Positions 33,244-42,865 are shown, counted from the first letter of the stretch. The stretch: 64,000 nt of DNA from Pedobacter sp. SYP-B3415 (GCF_004138205.1 NZ_RXNQ01000034.1:1-64000); one strand, 5' to 3'. The notes: generated from the letters alone by a model not told the origin. Numbers and translations: made by a program.

Positions 33244-33497
33244 TTTTTCCCGGATGCTGAATCCGCCGGCAGGCGATTATATTCACCACGCAGGGCATAG
33301 TAACCGAAAATAACCAGCCCGGTGCAGATGGGAAGAAAGATAAACAGGATGATTCCCCATTGTAAGGCCGTGTTGGTGCGTTCGGCGCCTTCAGCGGCCA
33401 GGTTGATTTTCTCATAGGCCTGCGCGGCCAGAAAGATGATGGCTGCAGGGCCAAGTACGATCCAGACAACGCCCAGAATCTTCTTTATCACGTCCAT
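33240..33497 (-). CDS. Small two-helix membrane protein next to the MHS transporter
   Basis: An 85-residue protein with two hydrophobic helices (about residues 4-25 and 46-67) and a short charged tail. It begins 10 nt after the MHS transporter stop, so it is very likely co-transcribed. Such small proteins commonly accompany MHS transporters in Bacteroidota and may be an accessory subunit. The function is unknown. Confidence 0.7.
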   Translation of the reverse strand: MDVIKKILGVVWIVLGPAAIIFLAAQAYEKINLAAEGAERTNTALQWGIILFIFLPICTGLVIFGYYALRGEYNRLPADSASGKN

Positions 33498-33507
33498 TGT
33501 TCAGTTT

Positions 33508-35034
33508 TTAATCGTTAACATTTTCTTCCTGGCGGTTATTCAGGTAAACAGCTCCGATTACAAAGCTCAGTGCAGCTATAGCAATGGGATACCATAAGCC
33601 CGACAGCGGCGTTGCGCCCGGGAAACTGGCAATGAGCGTTGCAATAAAAGGAACAAGCCCGCCGAAAACGCCATTGCCAATATGGTAAGGCAGCGACATG
33701 GATGTATAGCGTATTCTTGTCGGAAATAGTTCTACCAGAAAGGCGGCTATAGGCCCGTAAACCATGGTTACCAGCAGAACCTGTACAAATACGAGTGCCA
33801 CGAATTTCCAGAAGACAGGGTCTGAAAGTTTTTTGTCGCTATAGCCAACGTGGGGCTCCCTTGAAATAACCTGACCACTTTCAATCGTGTCTGTTTCCGT
33901 CTTCAGGTAACTCATACCAGAAGCCAGATGAAAGCTCTGTTTTCGCAACCTCAATCCAAGGTTACTCCCGCTGATGGTTTTAATCTCTGTAACCGGCTCG
34001 CTAACTTCCACGACCTCAGTCGCCGGAATAGCTTCAACATGCGTGTCATCAAGGAACTGCTGGTAGATAGGCCGGTACAGTAAAATGCCGCCCAGCATGC
34101 CCAGCAGCATAATCCATTTGCGTCCGATGCGGTCACTCAACGAGCCAAAGATTACAAAAAACGGCGTTGCAAAGGCAATTCCCCACAGCAGGATATAACG
34201 GGAAACGTTAAAATCAAGCTTACATGTGTTTTCAAGAAATGACTGCGCGTAAAATTGTCCTGTGTACCAGATAACTCCCTGCCCCATCGCCGCGCCGAAA
34301 AGAGCCAGCAGCACCATTTTGAAATTGGTTTTGCGGCTGAAACTCTCCTTAAGCGGGTTCGTTGCAACTTTACCTTCAGACTTTAGTTTGCTGAACAGTG
34401 GCGATTCGTGCATCCGCATGCGGATATAAATTGAAACAACAACCAGCAGAATGGAAATTAGGAAAGGAATACGCCATCCCCAGTCGGCAAAGGCCTCAGC
34501 TCCGATCAGGTTTTTACTGATCACGATCACCCCCAGGGAGAGAAATAACCCTAAAGTTGCCGTGGTCTGGATCCAGCTGGTGAAAAAACCCCTTTTTCCG
34601 GCAGGCGCATGTTCGGCAACGTAAGTCGCTGCACCGCCATACTCCCCGCCGAGTGCCAGCCCCTGTACAAGCCTCAGCACCAGCACGAGTATCGGGGCGG
34701 CATACCCGATCGACTTGTATGAGGGAATCAGGCCGATCAGAAAGGTCGAACCGCCCATAAGCACAAGCGTTAATAAAAAGGTATACTTACGGCCAATAAG
34801 ATCGCCCAGCCTGCCAAACACGAGGGCGCCAAATGGCCTCACAATAAAACCTGCGGCAAAAATTGCCAGGGTGTTGATCAGCGCCGATGCGCCTGCATCA
34901 TCAGGAAACAGCTGCGTACCGATAATGGCAGCCAGGCTGCCGAAAATATAGAAGTCGTACCATTCAATCAGTGTTCCGAGCGACGAGGCCCCGATCACCC
35001 GGAAAATGCTGCGCTCAGGCAGTGCGTTACTCAT
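33508..35034 (-). CDS. MFS transporter, metabolite:H+ symporter (MHS, ProP-like) family, with an internal insertion
   Basis: A 508-residue, 12-helix MFS permease. The MHS signatures are 'SSLGTLIEWYDFYIFGSLA' at residues 18-36, 'FGRLGDLIGRKYTFLLTL' (loop 2-3) and 'GLALGGEYGGAATYVAEHAP'. It should import a proline-, betaine- or organic-acid-like solute with protons. Residues about 321-405 are an extra hydrophilic segment within the second half ('THVEAIPATEVVEVSEP...'), absent from ProP and about 85 residues long. The two-helix gene at 33240 follows closely. Confidence 0.9.
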   Translation of the reverse strand: MSNALPERSIFRVIGASSLGTLIEWYDFYIFGSLAAIIGTQLFPDDAGASALINTLAIFAAGFIVRPFGALVFGRLGDLIGRKYTFLLTLVLMGGSTFLIGLIPSYKSIGYAAPILVLVLRLVQGLALGGEYGGAATYVAEHAPAGKRGFFTSWIQTTATLGLFLSLGVIVISKNLIGAEAFADWGWRIPFLISILLVVVSIYIRMRMHESPLFSKLKSEGKVATNPLKESFSRKTNFKMVLLALFGAAMGQGVIWYTGQFYAQSFLENTCKLDFNVSRYILLWGIAFATPFFVIFGSLSDRIGRKWIMLLGMLGGILLYRPIYQQFLDDTHVEAIPATEVVEVSEPVTEIKTISGSNLGLRLRKQSFHLASGMSYLKTETDTIESGQVISREPHVGYSDKKLSDPVFWKFVALVFVQVLLVTMVYGPIAAFLVELFPTRIRYTSMSLPYHIGNGVFGGLVPFIATLIASFPGATPLSGLWYPIAIAALSFVIGAVYLNNRQEENVND

Positions 35035-35165
35035 AAAGATTTAATTTGGTGTTTATAAAGATATCCTTTTTTTCGGGATAGCCTATTCCACAACGATGTT
35101 AAAAAGACCAGGCGTCTGAAAACATTTAAAGCACTCGATTGTACTTAAGAATTTAAACCCATACA

Positions 35166-36059
35166 ATGCTTCTCGTTCAGAATATCCGATTTTCGCGCAT
35201 TTTGCGCAACACCTGGCAGGTAGACCTGATTATGATCGTCTCCTGCACGGCTGCTTACCTGATACGCGAATTCCTGATTGCGCATCACCTTGAAATACCC
35301 TCCATTATCCCGACAGTTTTAGGTACTGCTATCGCTTTTTTTATAGGCTTCAACAACAACCAGGCTTATGACCGGTGGTGGGAAGCCCGCAAAGTCTGGG
35401 GTGCGCTGGTAAATGATTCGCGCTCCTGGGCACGTGGTCTTATCCATTATGTAGACCCTGCGGATATTGTACTTGCACGCGCTATGGTTTTCCGTCATAT
35501 TGGTTTTTTGTATGCACTAAAAGCAGCGCTTCGCGGCGAAGTCCAAAACTTCAGGGCAGAATACCTTACAGTAGAAGATGAACTGGCCATTGCCGGTCAC
35601 AGCAACCTGCACAATGCCATACTTTCCCTGCAATCGCGCGACCTGCAACGGCTTGCGCAGAACAAATCGATAGACAGTTTCCGTTTTATCGAGATGAATG
35701 AACTCCTTGTCAAGTTTTCTGACGAGATGGGCATGTCTGAACGGATTAAAAATACAGTCTTCCCAACAACATACAGTTACCTGACAAAGGTGTTTATCTG
35801 GCTGTTTGTGGTGTCGTTCACGCTCGTAATCAGCCAGTCGATGGGTGTATGGTCTATCTTTATGGGCTGGATCATTGGGTTTGTATTTGTCTCAACCCAG
35901 ATAAATGGCATGAGCCTGGTAAATCCCTTTGAGAATAATTCGGCCTCTATTCCACTGAACTCAATTACAAGAACCATAGAGATCAATTTGCTGCAAATGC
36001 TGGGCGAAAAAAATGTACCGGCACCGGTTAAGCCAATCAACGACGAATATATTCTTTAA
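35166..36059 (+). CDS. Bestrophin-family ion channel protein
   Basis: A 297-residue membrane protein of the bestrophin/RFP-TM family. Characteristic stretches are 'FFIGFNNNQAYDRWWEARKVWG' (residues 57-79), 'FRHIGFLYALKAALRG', and the C-terminal 'PFENNSASIPLNSITRTIEINLLQML', the conserved region near the pore gate. Bacterial homologues form pentameric channels. It converges with the Pr6Pr gene, overlapping 4 bp. Confidence 0.92.
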   Translation: MLLVQNIRFSRILRNTWQVDLIMIVSCTAAYLIREFLIAHHLEIPSIIPTVLGTAIAFFIGFNNNQAYDRWWEARKVWGALVNDSRSWARGLIHYVDPADIVLARAMVFRHIGFLYALKAALRGEVQNFRAEYLTVEDELAIAGHSNLHNAILSLQSRDLQRLAQNKSIDSFRFIEMNELLVKFSDEMGMSERIKNTVFPTTYSYLTKVFIWLFVVSFTLVISQSMGVWSIFMGWIIGFVFVSTQINGMSLVNPFENNSASIPLNSITRTIEINLLQMLGEKNVPAPVKPINDEYIL

Positions 36060-36700
36060 TTCGTTTTTTGTCTGCGGGTTGCAGCGCGCCCGACGGCTAT
36101 GCTAAGCAAAAAGAGAATGAGAAAAAAAGCAGTAATGGCGACACAGTTCAGCAAAACCCTGCCAAGGCCGAGCTGCGTAATGTTTACGAAGGGATAAGGA
36201 TACCAGCCTGTAAAAGATCCGCGCACAAGTGTATAAACAAGATAGGTTGCAGGATATAAAAGCCAGCTAAGCAGCTGTCCGGATGGCATATTTCGTTTGT
36301 CTGTGAAAAGCAGCCAGAATAACAGGAACCAAACCGGGTTAAACGCATGAAGCAGCTCATTCACGATCCATTGCAAACCTTCGGGGGCCCACAGACTTCT
36401 GAGCACGACATTATATATAGCGCCTACCACAAAAATATTGATCATCAGCGCAGTTTGCGTAACCGGCCGTTCGAAAAAGGCTGAAATTCTTCCCTCATGT
36501 CCGAACAGCAGCGCGGCATAACAGACCATGATCAGGATATTGGTAAGGATGGTATAAAAGCTCAGAAAATTTATCAGCGTGCCGATAAATGAAAGTCCAC
36601 CGCGGTCAATATTCAGATAAAGCTGCACAACGACTGCGAACAGGGCAGTCAGAAATCCTGTCCAGATAAAAAACGATTTTGACCAGGATTCTGTGCGCAT
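36056..36700 (-). CDS. Pr6Pr family membrane protein
   Basis: A 214-residue protein with six predicted transmembrane helices: 'FIWTGFLTALFAVVVQLYL', 'FLSFYTILTNILIMVCYAAL', 'ALMINIFVVGAIYNVVL', 'LLHAFNPVWFLLFWLLF', 'WLLYPATYLVYTLVRG' and a last helix. These match the Pr6Pr (six-helix, FAR-17a/AIG1-like) proteins of unknown function; 'ELLHAF' carries a conserved His. The stop of terC overlaps its start by 1 nt, so it is coupled to terC. Confidence 0.85.
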   Translation of the reverse strand: MRTESWSKSFFIWTGFLTALFAVVVQLYLNIDRGGLSFIGTLINFLSFYTILTNILIMVCYAALLFGHEGRISAFFERPVTQTALMINIFVVGAIYNVVLRSLWAPEGLQWIVNELLHAFNPVWFLLFWLLFTDKRNMPSGQLLSWLLYPATYLVYTLVRGSFTGWYPYPFVNITQLGLGRVLLNCVAITAFFLILFLLSIAVGRAATRRQKTN

Positions 36701-37482
36701 CAGGGTGTTGGCGGCGAATTACGCAGTTTCACAGGTTTTTTGCCTGAATTCTTTTTCATGCGGAGATTCAGCAGCTCAACGAGTACCGAAAAGGCCATTG
36801 CGAAATAAACGTAACCTTTCGGAATATGTTGGTCAAAACCCTCTGCAAGCAATGAAACGCCGATAAGAAGCAAAAATGACAATGCGAGCATCTTTACCGT
36901 GGGGTGTTTGTTTACAAAATTCCCGATCGATGCCGCCGAAACCATCATGATACCTACTGCGATGATAACAGCTGCGATCATAATTTCGATGTGGTCGGCC
37001 ATACCAATAGCGGTAATTACTGAATCAAGCGAAAATACGACATCCAGGATCAGGATCTGAAAAATGATACCTGCAAAAGAATGCACTTTTGATTTGTTTT
37101 CGCCTTCTTCCTCGCCTTCCAGCTTGTTGTGTATTTCGTGGGTACTTTTATAGATCAGGAAAAGACCACCCAGGATCAGGATCAGATCGCGGCCCGAAAC
37201 CGCAAGCTTCTGCATCCATTCTGCATTGGTAATGCCAATCCAGTCGCCAACGTTAAACAGCGGTGAGGTAAGACGCATGATCCAGCTGAGCGAAAAAAGA
37301 AGCAGGACGCGGGTTATCATGGCAAGTCCCAACCCAATCTGGCGGGCTTTTTTCTGCTGCTCCTGCGGCAGTTTGCCTGTAAGGATCGAGATAAATACAA
37401 TGTTGTCAATACCCAGTACGATTTCAAGTACGGTAAGGGTGACCAGCGATATCCACGCTTCGGGCGTGCTTAAGAATTCCAT
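36700..37482 (-). CDS. TerC family integral membrane protein
   Basis: A 260-residue protein with about seven helices. The TerC signatures are 'LEIVLGIDNIVFISIL' and 'LDVVFSLDSVITAIGM', each with conserved acidic residues in the membrane. Members take part in metal (Mn2+) export and tellurite resistance; the substrate here is not known. A near-consensus box TATATTCG lies about 20 nt upstream (37503-37510, minus). It overlaps Pr6Pr by 1 nt. Confidence 0.9.
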   Translation of the reverse strand: MEFLSTPEAWISLVTLTVLEIVLGIDNIVFISILTGKLPQEQQKKARQIGLGLAMITRVLLLFSLSWIMRLTSPLFNVGDWIGITNAEWMQKLAVSGRDLILILGGLFLIYKSTHEIHNKLEGEEEGENKSKVHSFAGIIFQILILDVVFSLDSVITAIGMADHIEIMIAAVIIAVGIMMVSAASIGNFVNKHPTVKMLALSFLLLIGVSLLAEGFDQHIPKGYVYFAMAFSVLVELLNLRMKKNSGKKPVKLRNSPPTP

Positions 37483-37507
37483 CAGGTAAAAGGTTTATCC
37501 TGCGAAT

Positions 37508-37544
37508 ATAAAAAAAGCCCGCCGATGTTACTGCGGCAGGCCTT
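37508..37544 (-). terminator. Rho-independent terminator of the sigma / anti-sigma / solenoid operon
   Basis: On the minus strand GCCTGCCG and CGGCGGGC pair with one mismatch, followed by TTTTTTTATATT. It lies about 25 nt past the stop of the solenoid gene. Confidence 0.7.
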
Positions 37545-37568
37545 GTTTTATTAAAGTATTTATCCGGA

Positions 37569-38948
37569 TCAGCGAAAGGTTACTCCGCCATAATCTGAAT
37601 TGATTTTTACAACAGACCCGCCGCTGCCGATCTTGCCCTGATACCGGCGGCTTGTATGGTTGTCATCTGCTATGCTGCGCGCAGATATCCGGTTGTTGCC
37701 GCCGTACCGCAGGTTCGAATAATTCGTCTGAACATCAAAATCTCCATTGAAGTCATCGACAAATCCAAGGGAGATATCGGCATACTGACCGTTCACCACC
37801 AGCGACCTCACGCCGGCACCGACCTGACCAATGGAAAGTTTATTATAAGTTACGCTAAAGCGGCCGTCACCCCTGAGGTTACTGATATTTACGTCGGTAT
37901 AATCTGCGTCAAGGCTCAGGCTGCGCACATTGCCAAGCAGGAGGCTCCCGTAGTCAAGCCTGATGGATGGATTCGCACTTTTAATCTCCCGAATGTTTAC
38001 CCTGACATATTGTGCACTCAGGTCGAGCGAACCAACTGTTCCTAATGTAAGCCCTTCGCCATACTCCTGCCTGATGAGTGCATCGTTTGCTACGCTACCA
38101 ATAGTAACTTTAGCATACTGTGCATGCAGATTAAGGCCTGAAGCGGCACCGATCGTTATGCCTGCGCCATATTCATGACGTATATTGGCCCGATTTAAGG
38201 CTTCTACAGTCGTTTTTCCGTACTGTGTACTGATAGATACGGCACTATTGGTCAGTTTAACAGCGTTGAAATTTCCGTACTGCACGTTGGCTGTCAGCGG
38301 GCCTGAAAAATTCCCCATCTCTACGTTTCCATACTGATTGGTTACATTGAGGCTGTTTACCGTTGGCAGGTAAACCACGTAATTTACCCGCACTTCGCGC
38401 CGTCCGCGCTTGCCGCCGCTAAACCAGCTGCCCCACTTGCCCCGGTTGTCGTCTATATTGGTGCGGTAAGTGACGACGTTTCCGTTTTGGCTGGCCTGTA
38501 TGGTCACACCGTCCAGGAGGCGCCGTGCATCTTCGGTTTCAGTCGCATAGGCCTTGATCTCGACTTCTGCACGCACTTCCATTTTGTCCCAGCTTTTGAT
38601 CTGCACTTCGCCAAACTGGTTATTGATCACCACCCTGTTTGAGCGGTCTACCGAAAAAGATTTACTGAACACCTTTCGCAGTACCGGATCATCGGAAGGA
38701 TCTGATTGCATAAAAACGACAGCCGGGCCTGATGGCTGTACCGGTGCGGCCGGTGGCGCTGGTGGCACTGGTGCAGTGAGATGCGCGGCATGCATTGCCT
38801 CAGCAGCGGCACGGGCGCTTGCCGACCGGGCAAGTACGGCCCGGGTTCCGGCTTCCCGGCTAACTCTTAGCTGATGCCCCTGTTCCTGAGCATAGAGCCG
38901 CGCTGTAAGGAGCAACAACATGAACGCGGCGAACGTTAATTTTTTCAT
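37569..38948 (-). CDS. Secreted beta-solenoid repeat protein in a sigma/anti-sigma operon
   Basis: A 459-residue protein with a signal peptide (cleaved near residue 20), an Ala/Pro-rich region (33-78), then a repeat domain of the DUF4097-like adhesin kind. From residue 206 to 410 an aromatic-centred motif, x-(Q/E/D)-Y-(G/A)-x-(V/I/L)-x-(I/L), returns about every 18 residues: Tyr at 206, 224, 243, 260, 278, 296, 314, 333, 350, 368, 389, 410, with outliers at Phe112 and Tyr453. That spacing suggests a right- or left-handed beta-helix with one turn per repeat. It overlaps the anti-sigma gene by 4 bp, so it is the likely effector or sensor of that module. Molecular function unknown. Confidence 0.8.
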   Translation of the reverse strand: MKKLTFAAFMLLLLTARLYAQEQGHQLRVSREAGTRAVLARSASARAAAEAMHAAHLTAPVPPAPPAAPVQPSGPAVVFMQSDPSDDPVLRKVFSKSFSVDRSNRVVINNQFGEVQIKSWDKMEVRAEVEIKAYATETEDARRLLDGVTIQASQNGNVVTYRTNIDDNRGKWGSWFSGGKRGRREVRVNYVVYLPTVNSLNVTNQYGNVEMGNFSGPLTANVQYGNFNAVKLTNSAVSISTQYGKTTVEALNRANIRHEYGAGITIGAASGLNLHAQYAKVTIGSVANDALIRQEYGEGLTLGTVGSLDLSAQYVRVNIREIKSANPSIRLDYGSLLLGNVRSLSLDADYTDVNISNLRGDGRFSVTYNKLSIGQVGAGVRSLVVNGQYADISLGFVDDFNGDFDVQTNYSNLRYGGNNRISARSIADDNHTSRRYQGKIGSGGSVVKINSDYGGVTFR

Positions 38949-39475
38949 AATTGATCTTCTTTTTTATTGCCGTTAACCTGATTGGCTATCAGCAATTGTT
39001 GATTTAAGATTCCAAGCTGAATCTCCCTGTTCTTAACCATAGCCTTTACGACCAGTGTCGGGTTCGGGCTTTGAGGTAATTCTTTTTTTAACTTTTCGTA
39101 GTCTGCATCCAGCTTTTCCAGATCCAGACTAAACTTCTTAGACAGCTCGGGCTGGTTTTCTGTGAGCACCTGCAGGCTGTCCCTTTTTTCTTCGATCATA
39201 CCTGCAAACCGCACTTCGCGCTGTGCAATTGCCGGATTAACGTCTGCGATGTCTACGGGACCACCCTTTTGCGGCTTTACTGCGAGCAGCCAGAATATGC
39301 CTGAAATAATGACTATTGAAGCGGCTATCGATGACCACATGTAAAGCCTCAGCGACTTTTTTGGCTGCTGCCCGTCGAGTGCCGCCTCTATTTTATCCCA
39401 AACTGCGTCTGATGGTTCAAAAACATCAAAATCCCGGCGGTTCTGTTTAACGAAGTTTTCAATGTTGTTTTTCAT
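38945..39475 (-). CDS. Probable anti-sigma factor (single transmembrane protein)
   Basis: A 176-residue protein: cytoplasmic N-terminus with 'NRRDFDVFEPSDAVWDKIEAAL' (residues 10-33), one transmembrane helix (about 44-66) and a charged periplasmic coiled region. The arrangement fits Bacteroidota anti-sigma factors, although no zinc-binding HxxxCxxC is visible. It overlaps the sigma gene by 4 bp and the solenoid gene by 4 bp, which is the main support. Confidence 0.75.
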   Translation of the reverse strand: MKNNIENFVKQNRRDFDVFEPSDAVWDKIEAALDGQQPKKSLRLYMWSSIAASIVIISGIFWLLAVKPQKGGPVDIADVNPAIAQREVRFAGMIEEKRDSLQVLTENQPELSKKFSLDLEKLDADYEKLKKELPQSPNPTLVVKAMVKNREIQLGILNQQLLIANQVNGNKKEDQL

Positions 39476-40023
39476 CTTGCTATTCCCCTTTTTTCTAAAA
39501 TCTCTACTAACTTTTTCTTTCCCCTCATATACTGGCTGCGGCTCGTTGCTTCACTTACCTGGAGAATATGTGCAATTTCTTCATGGTCGTACCCTTCCAG
39601 GAGATACAAGCTCAATACCACCCGGTAACCGTCGGGCAGCAGCATCATGGCCCGTCTGATCTCTTCTGCCTGCAGCTGCTGAGACATCAGATCTTCCGGT
39701 GCTTCATCTGCCACCTCAACATCGTCAACGCTGACCAGCTCGACCTTACGTTTTCGCAGGTAATTTATCGACCGGTTAATCACGATCTGCTTTAGCCACA
39801 AACCGAAAGTTGTTTCCTGTCTGAAATCGCTGATCCTTGTAAACGCATCAAGAAAAGCCTCCTGCAGCACATCTTCTGCTTCAGCCTCATCATTCAGTAT
39901 TCTGACAGATACATTGTACATGGCCTTTGCATACAATTTGTACAAGTCAAATTGCGCTTTGCGGCTGCCCTTGCGACAGGCTTCCACGAGCGAGCTGTTT
40001 TTATCGATATATACCGCTTCCAA
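39472..40023 (-). CDS. ECF-type RNA polymerase sigma factor
   Basis: A 183-residue sigma factor. Region 2 covers about residues 25-90 ('FDLYKLYAKAMYNVSVRIL', 'EDVLQEAFLDAFTRISDF'), and region 4 covers about 120-178 ('LPDGYRVVLSLYLLEGYDHEEIAHIL' with a helix-turn-helix). It heads an operon with the anti-sigma and solenoid genes. Which promoters it reads is unknown. Confidence 0.93.
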   Translation of the reverse strand: MEAVYIDKNSSLVEACRKGSRKAQFDLYKLYAKAMYNVSVRILNDEAEAEDVLQEAFLDAFTRISDFRQETTFGLWLKQIVINRSINYLRKRKVELVSVDDVEVADEAPEDLMSQQLQAEEIRRAMMLLPDGYRVVLSLYLLEGYDHEEIAHILQVSEATSRSQYMRGKKKLVEILEKRGIAR

Positions 40024-40162
40024 GATGTTAGGTTCTGGATAAAAGACAGCGGCAGTTTACAAACGTTGCACGTGAATAAAAAAAAATTTAAATGACTGCC
40101 GTCTTTTTTGTTCAAGATACCGGTATGCCGATAAAAACTGAGTTCGTTAAGCTGAAAATCCT

Positions 40163-40170
40163 TATTTTTG
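40163..40170 (+). promoter_or_regulatory. -7 promoter box of aspS (TATTTTTG)
   Basis: Exact TAnnTTTG match 23 nt before the aspS ATG. Confidence 0.5.
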
Positions 40171-40193
40171 CGCCTTAAACTATACGCATCATT

Positions 40194-41942
40194 ATGTTAA
40201 GAACAGCGACCTGTGGCCAGCTTAGCCTCAACAACCTTGGAGAAACGGTTACCCTGAGTGGATGGGTACAAAAATCGAGGGACCTTGGCGGCATGACCTT
40301 CATTGACCTTCGCGACCGCTACGGCCTGACCCAGCTTGTTTTTAATATGGATGATAACAGCGAGCTTTGTCAGCAGGCCCGCCAGCTGGGCCGCGAATTC
40401 GTGATCCAGGTTAGCGGAACCGTCATCGAGCGCACTAACAAAAACCTCAAGATCCCAACCGGAGAAATTGAAATCAAAACAACCACGCTTCAAATTCTGA
40501 ACGCTGCGAAGCTTCCTCCTTTTCTTATAGAAGACGACACCGATGGAGGCGACGAACTGCGCATGAGATACCGTTACCTTGACCTGAGACGTAACCCGGT
40601 TCGAAACAACCTGGTGTTACGACATAAAATGGCACAAGCCATCCGCAGGTATCTCGACGAGCTCAACTTCATCGAAGTAGAAACCCCGGTTCTGATCAAA
40701 TCTACTCCTGAGGGTGCACGCGATTTTGTTGTGCCAAGCCGCATGAATCCAGGTGAATTTTACGCCTTGCCGCAATCGCCGCAAACGTTCAAACAGCTGC
40801 TGATGGTTTCGGGATTTGACCGGTATTTTCAGATTGTCAAATGCTTTCGCGACGAGGACCTCCGTGCAGACCGGCAACCTGAATTTACACAGATCGACTG
40901 CGAAATGTCTTTCATCGAGCAGGAAGACATCCTGATCACTTTTGAGGGCCTTGTAAGAACGCTGTTCAAAGAAATAATGGGTATCGACCTGCCTGAAGTT
41001 CCGCGCATGCAATATGCGGATGCCATGCGCCTGTATGGCTCTGACAAGCCTGATACCCGGTTCGGCATGCAGTTCGTTGAACTGAATGATCTGGTGAAAG
41101 GTAAAGGTTTTGGTGTTTTTGATTCGGCAGAGCTGGTAATCGGAATCAATGCAAAAGGAGCTGCATCATATACACGGAAACAGCTCGATGAACTGACCGA
41201 CTTTATCAAGAGACCGCAGATTGGCGCCACCGGACTGATCTATGCCCGATTCAATGAAGACGGCAGCATCAAATCGTCGGTAGATAAGTTTTTTGATGAG
41301 CCTGCGCTGCAGGAATGGGCCAAGGCCTTTGGCGGCGAGAAGGGAGACCTTTTCCTGATCATGGCCGGAACCAAAGATAAGGTACGCAAACAAATGAATG
41401 AGCTTCGCCTGGAAATGGGCAACAGGCTTGGCTTACGTGATAAAAACAAATTTGCCGCACTGTGGGTAGTCGACTTTCCGTTGCTGGAGTGGGATGAAGA
41501 AAGCGGGCGTTACCATGCCATGCACCATCCTTTTACTTCACCGAAGCCGGAAGACATTGCGATGCTGGACAGCCAGCCGGGCGAAGTGCGTGCGAATGCG
41601 TATGATATGGTGATTAACGGGACAGAGATTGGCGGCGGATCAATCCGTATCCATGACCGGGAACTGCAGTCGCTTATGTTTAAACACCTTGGCTTTAGCC
41701 CCGAGGAAGCGCAGCACCAGTTCGGTTTCCTGCTTGACGCCTTCGAATATGGAGCGCCGCCACATGGGGGTATCGCATTTGGGTTCGACAGGCTCAGCTC
41801 TATCTTTGCCGGTCTGGACAGCATCAGAGATGTGATTGCATTCCCTAAAAACAACTCGGGCCGTGATGTCATGATCGACAGCCCGTCTGCGATAGACCAG
41901 AAGCAAATGGACGAACTTAGCATCCGTTCAACTGTAAAATAA
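40194..41942 (+). CDS. aspS: Aspartyl-tRNA synthetase
   Basis: A 582-residue class IIb synthetase that charges tRNA-Asp. It has the N-terminal OB anticodon-binding domain (residues 1-105, '[23 protein letters not shown]'), motif 2 ('[18 protein letters not shown]'), the bacterial GAD insertion (about 285-425) and motif 3 ('[15 protein letters not shown]'). It is the bacterial long form. It is relevant to the odd GUC tRNA-like genes at 591-871, which carry AspRS identity bases. Confidence 0.98.
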   Translation: MLRTATCGQLSLNNLGETVTLSGWVQKSRDLGGMTFIDLRDRYGLTQLVFNMDDNSELCQQARQLGREFVIQVSGTVIERTNKNLKIPTGEIEIKTTTLQILNAAKLPPFLIEDDTDGGDELRMRYRYLDLRRNPVRNNLVLRHKMAQAIRRYLDELNFIEVETPVLIKSTPEGARDFVVPSRMNPGEFYALPQSPQTFKQLLMVSGFDRYFQIVKCFRDEDLRADRQPEFTQIDCEMSFIEQEDILITFEGLVRTLFKEIMGIDLPEVPRMQYADAMRLYGSDKPDTRFGMQFVELNDLVKGKGFGVFDSAELVIGINAKGAASYTRKQLDELTDFIKRPQIGATGLIYARFNEDGSIKSSVDKFFDEPALQEWAKAFGGEKGDLFLIMAGTKDKVRKQMNELRLEMGNRLGLRDKNKFAALWVVDFPLLEWDEESGRYHAMHHPFTSPKPEDIAMLDSQPGEVRANAYDMVINGTEIGGGSIRIHDRELQSLMFKHLGFSPEEAQHQFGFLLDAFEYGAPPHGGIAFGFDRLSSIFAGLDSIRDVIAFPKNNSGRDVMIDSPSAIDQKQMDELSIRSTVK

Positions 41943-41978
41943 AAAAAGCGCGGCTCAGAAAGGGCCGCGCTTTTTTTT
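41941..41978. terminator. Bidirectional rho-independent terminator (aspS / gene at 41977)
   Basis: AGCGCGGC (41947-41954) pairs with GCCGCGCT (41964-41971), flanked by A-run and T-run, so it works on both strands between convergent genes. Confidence 0.88.
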
Positions 41979-42429
41979 AATACGTTTCGCTATCCGGCGG
42001 TATGCCGTAGTCGACAAATTTTACCGCTTTCTTCTTTTTATCTTTGCCCTGTATCAGGCCTGTAACCCAGTTTTTCGCTGAATTAAATGCCCCGGTGAGA
42101 TGTTCGGCGTCCAGAGACTTACCAAGTTTGCCCGAAACAAGCGAGACAACGGTTTTGGTAATAAGTCCCGAACCTCTGAAAATTGTTTTATTCAGCAGTC
42201 CCGGCAGGAACAGTGACATCAACGTGCCGCTGAGGTTCAGTTTGTCATCGGCCTTGAGCAGATTGCTGCCCGTAACATATTTTTTGAACAGGTTACCGGG
42301 CGTGAACTGTTTCACATAATTTTTCGCATCATGCGCCAGAAGGTCGCCCTTTAATTGATAATCAACCTTAAGGGTCAGCACCTCTCTGTGCAATTCTTCG
42401 AGGTTACGGATGTTGTACTTTTTCCTCAT
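41977..42429 (-). CDS. Unknown protein in the YtxH/holin-like operon
   Basis: A 150-residue basic protein with no clear signal peptide. It contains 'LNLSGTLMSLFLPGLLNKTIFRGSG' and 'VVSLVSGKLGKSL', weakly hydrophobic, and a Lys-rich C-terminal part (KDKKKKAVKF). No family recognised. It overlaps the holin-like gene by 26 bp and follows it in the same operon (42866, 42404, 41977), so a membrane-associated role is likely. Confidence 0.6.
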   Translation of the reverse strand: MRKKYNIRNLEELHREVLTLKVDYQLKGDLLAHDAKNYVKQFTPGNLFKKYVTGSNLLKADDKLNLSGTLMSLFLPGLLNKTIFRGSGLITKTVVSLVSGKLGKSLDAEHLTGAFNSAKNWVTGLIQGKDKKKKAVKFVDYGIPPDSETY

Positions 42430-42796
42430 CTTCTTCTTTATCGGCTAATTTGTTAAAGTATTTCCTGATGGAAATATTGATAATCGCTTTCTCGATATAC
42501 TTGTCTTTGGTAAAGTACACGATCAGGGCCAGGGCCAGGTAGATCAGGGCTACGCAACCAAAACCACGCGTATAACTTCCCAATACATCAGAAAGGAAAA
42601 GCGCAAGGGTAAAGGTTCCGAAAAGGAAAGCCAGAATGAAACAAACAGCCACAGTCAGGTTGGTCACGAGGTCAGCAAAGATCTTTGATGCCTTTTCGAC
42701 CACGTACAGTCTCATGTACTCTTTCCGGGTGTCAATGTAATCTTTAACCTGGACAATGATGTCCTCGAAAGTTTTCTCTTTGTCAGTTTGCTCCAT
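42404..42796 (-). CDS. Phage-holin-like (DUF1469/PspC-neighbour type) membrane protein
   Basis: A 130-residue protein with a cytoplasmic helical N-terminus ('FEDIIVQVKDYIDTRKEYMRLYVVEKA') and two transmembrane helices ('LTVAVCFILAFLFGTFTLALFL', 'GFGCVALIYLALALIVYF'). This is the layout of the phage-holin-superfamily III / DUF1469 proteins found with YtxH proteins in Bacteroidota. It is not a real phage holin; probably envelope-stress related. It lies between the YtxH gene and the unknown gene. Confidence 0.75.
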   Translation of the reverse strand: MEQTDKEKTFEDIIVQVKDYIDTRKEYMRLYVVEKASKIFADLVTNLTVAVCFILAFLFGTFTLALFLSDVLGSYTRGFGCVALIYLALALIVYFTKDKYIEKAIINISIRKYFNKLADKEEDEEKVQHP

Positions 42797-42865
42797 ACTG
42801 GGTAGAATTTAGCTGGAAGGGAGCATATCCCTTTCCAGCTGGTCGTATCTTAGATAAAAGCGCGA

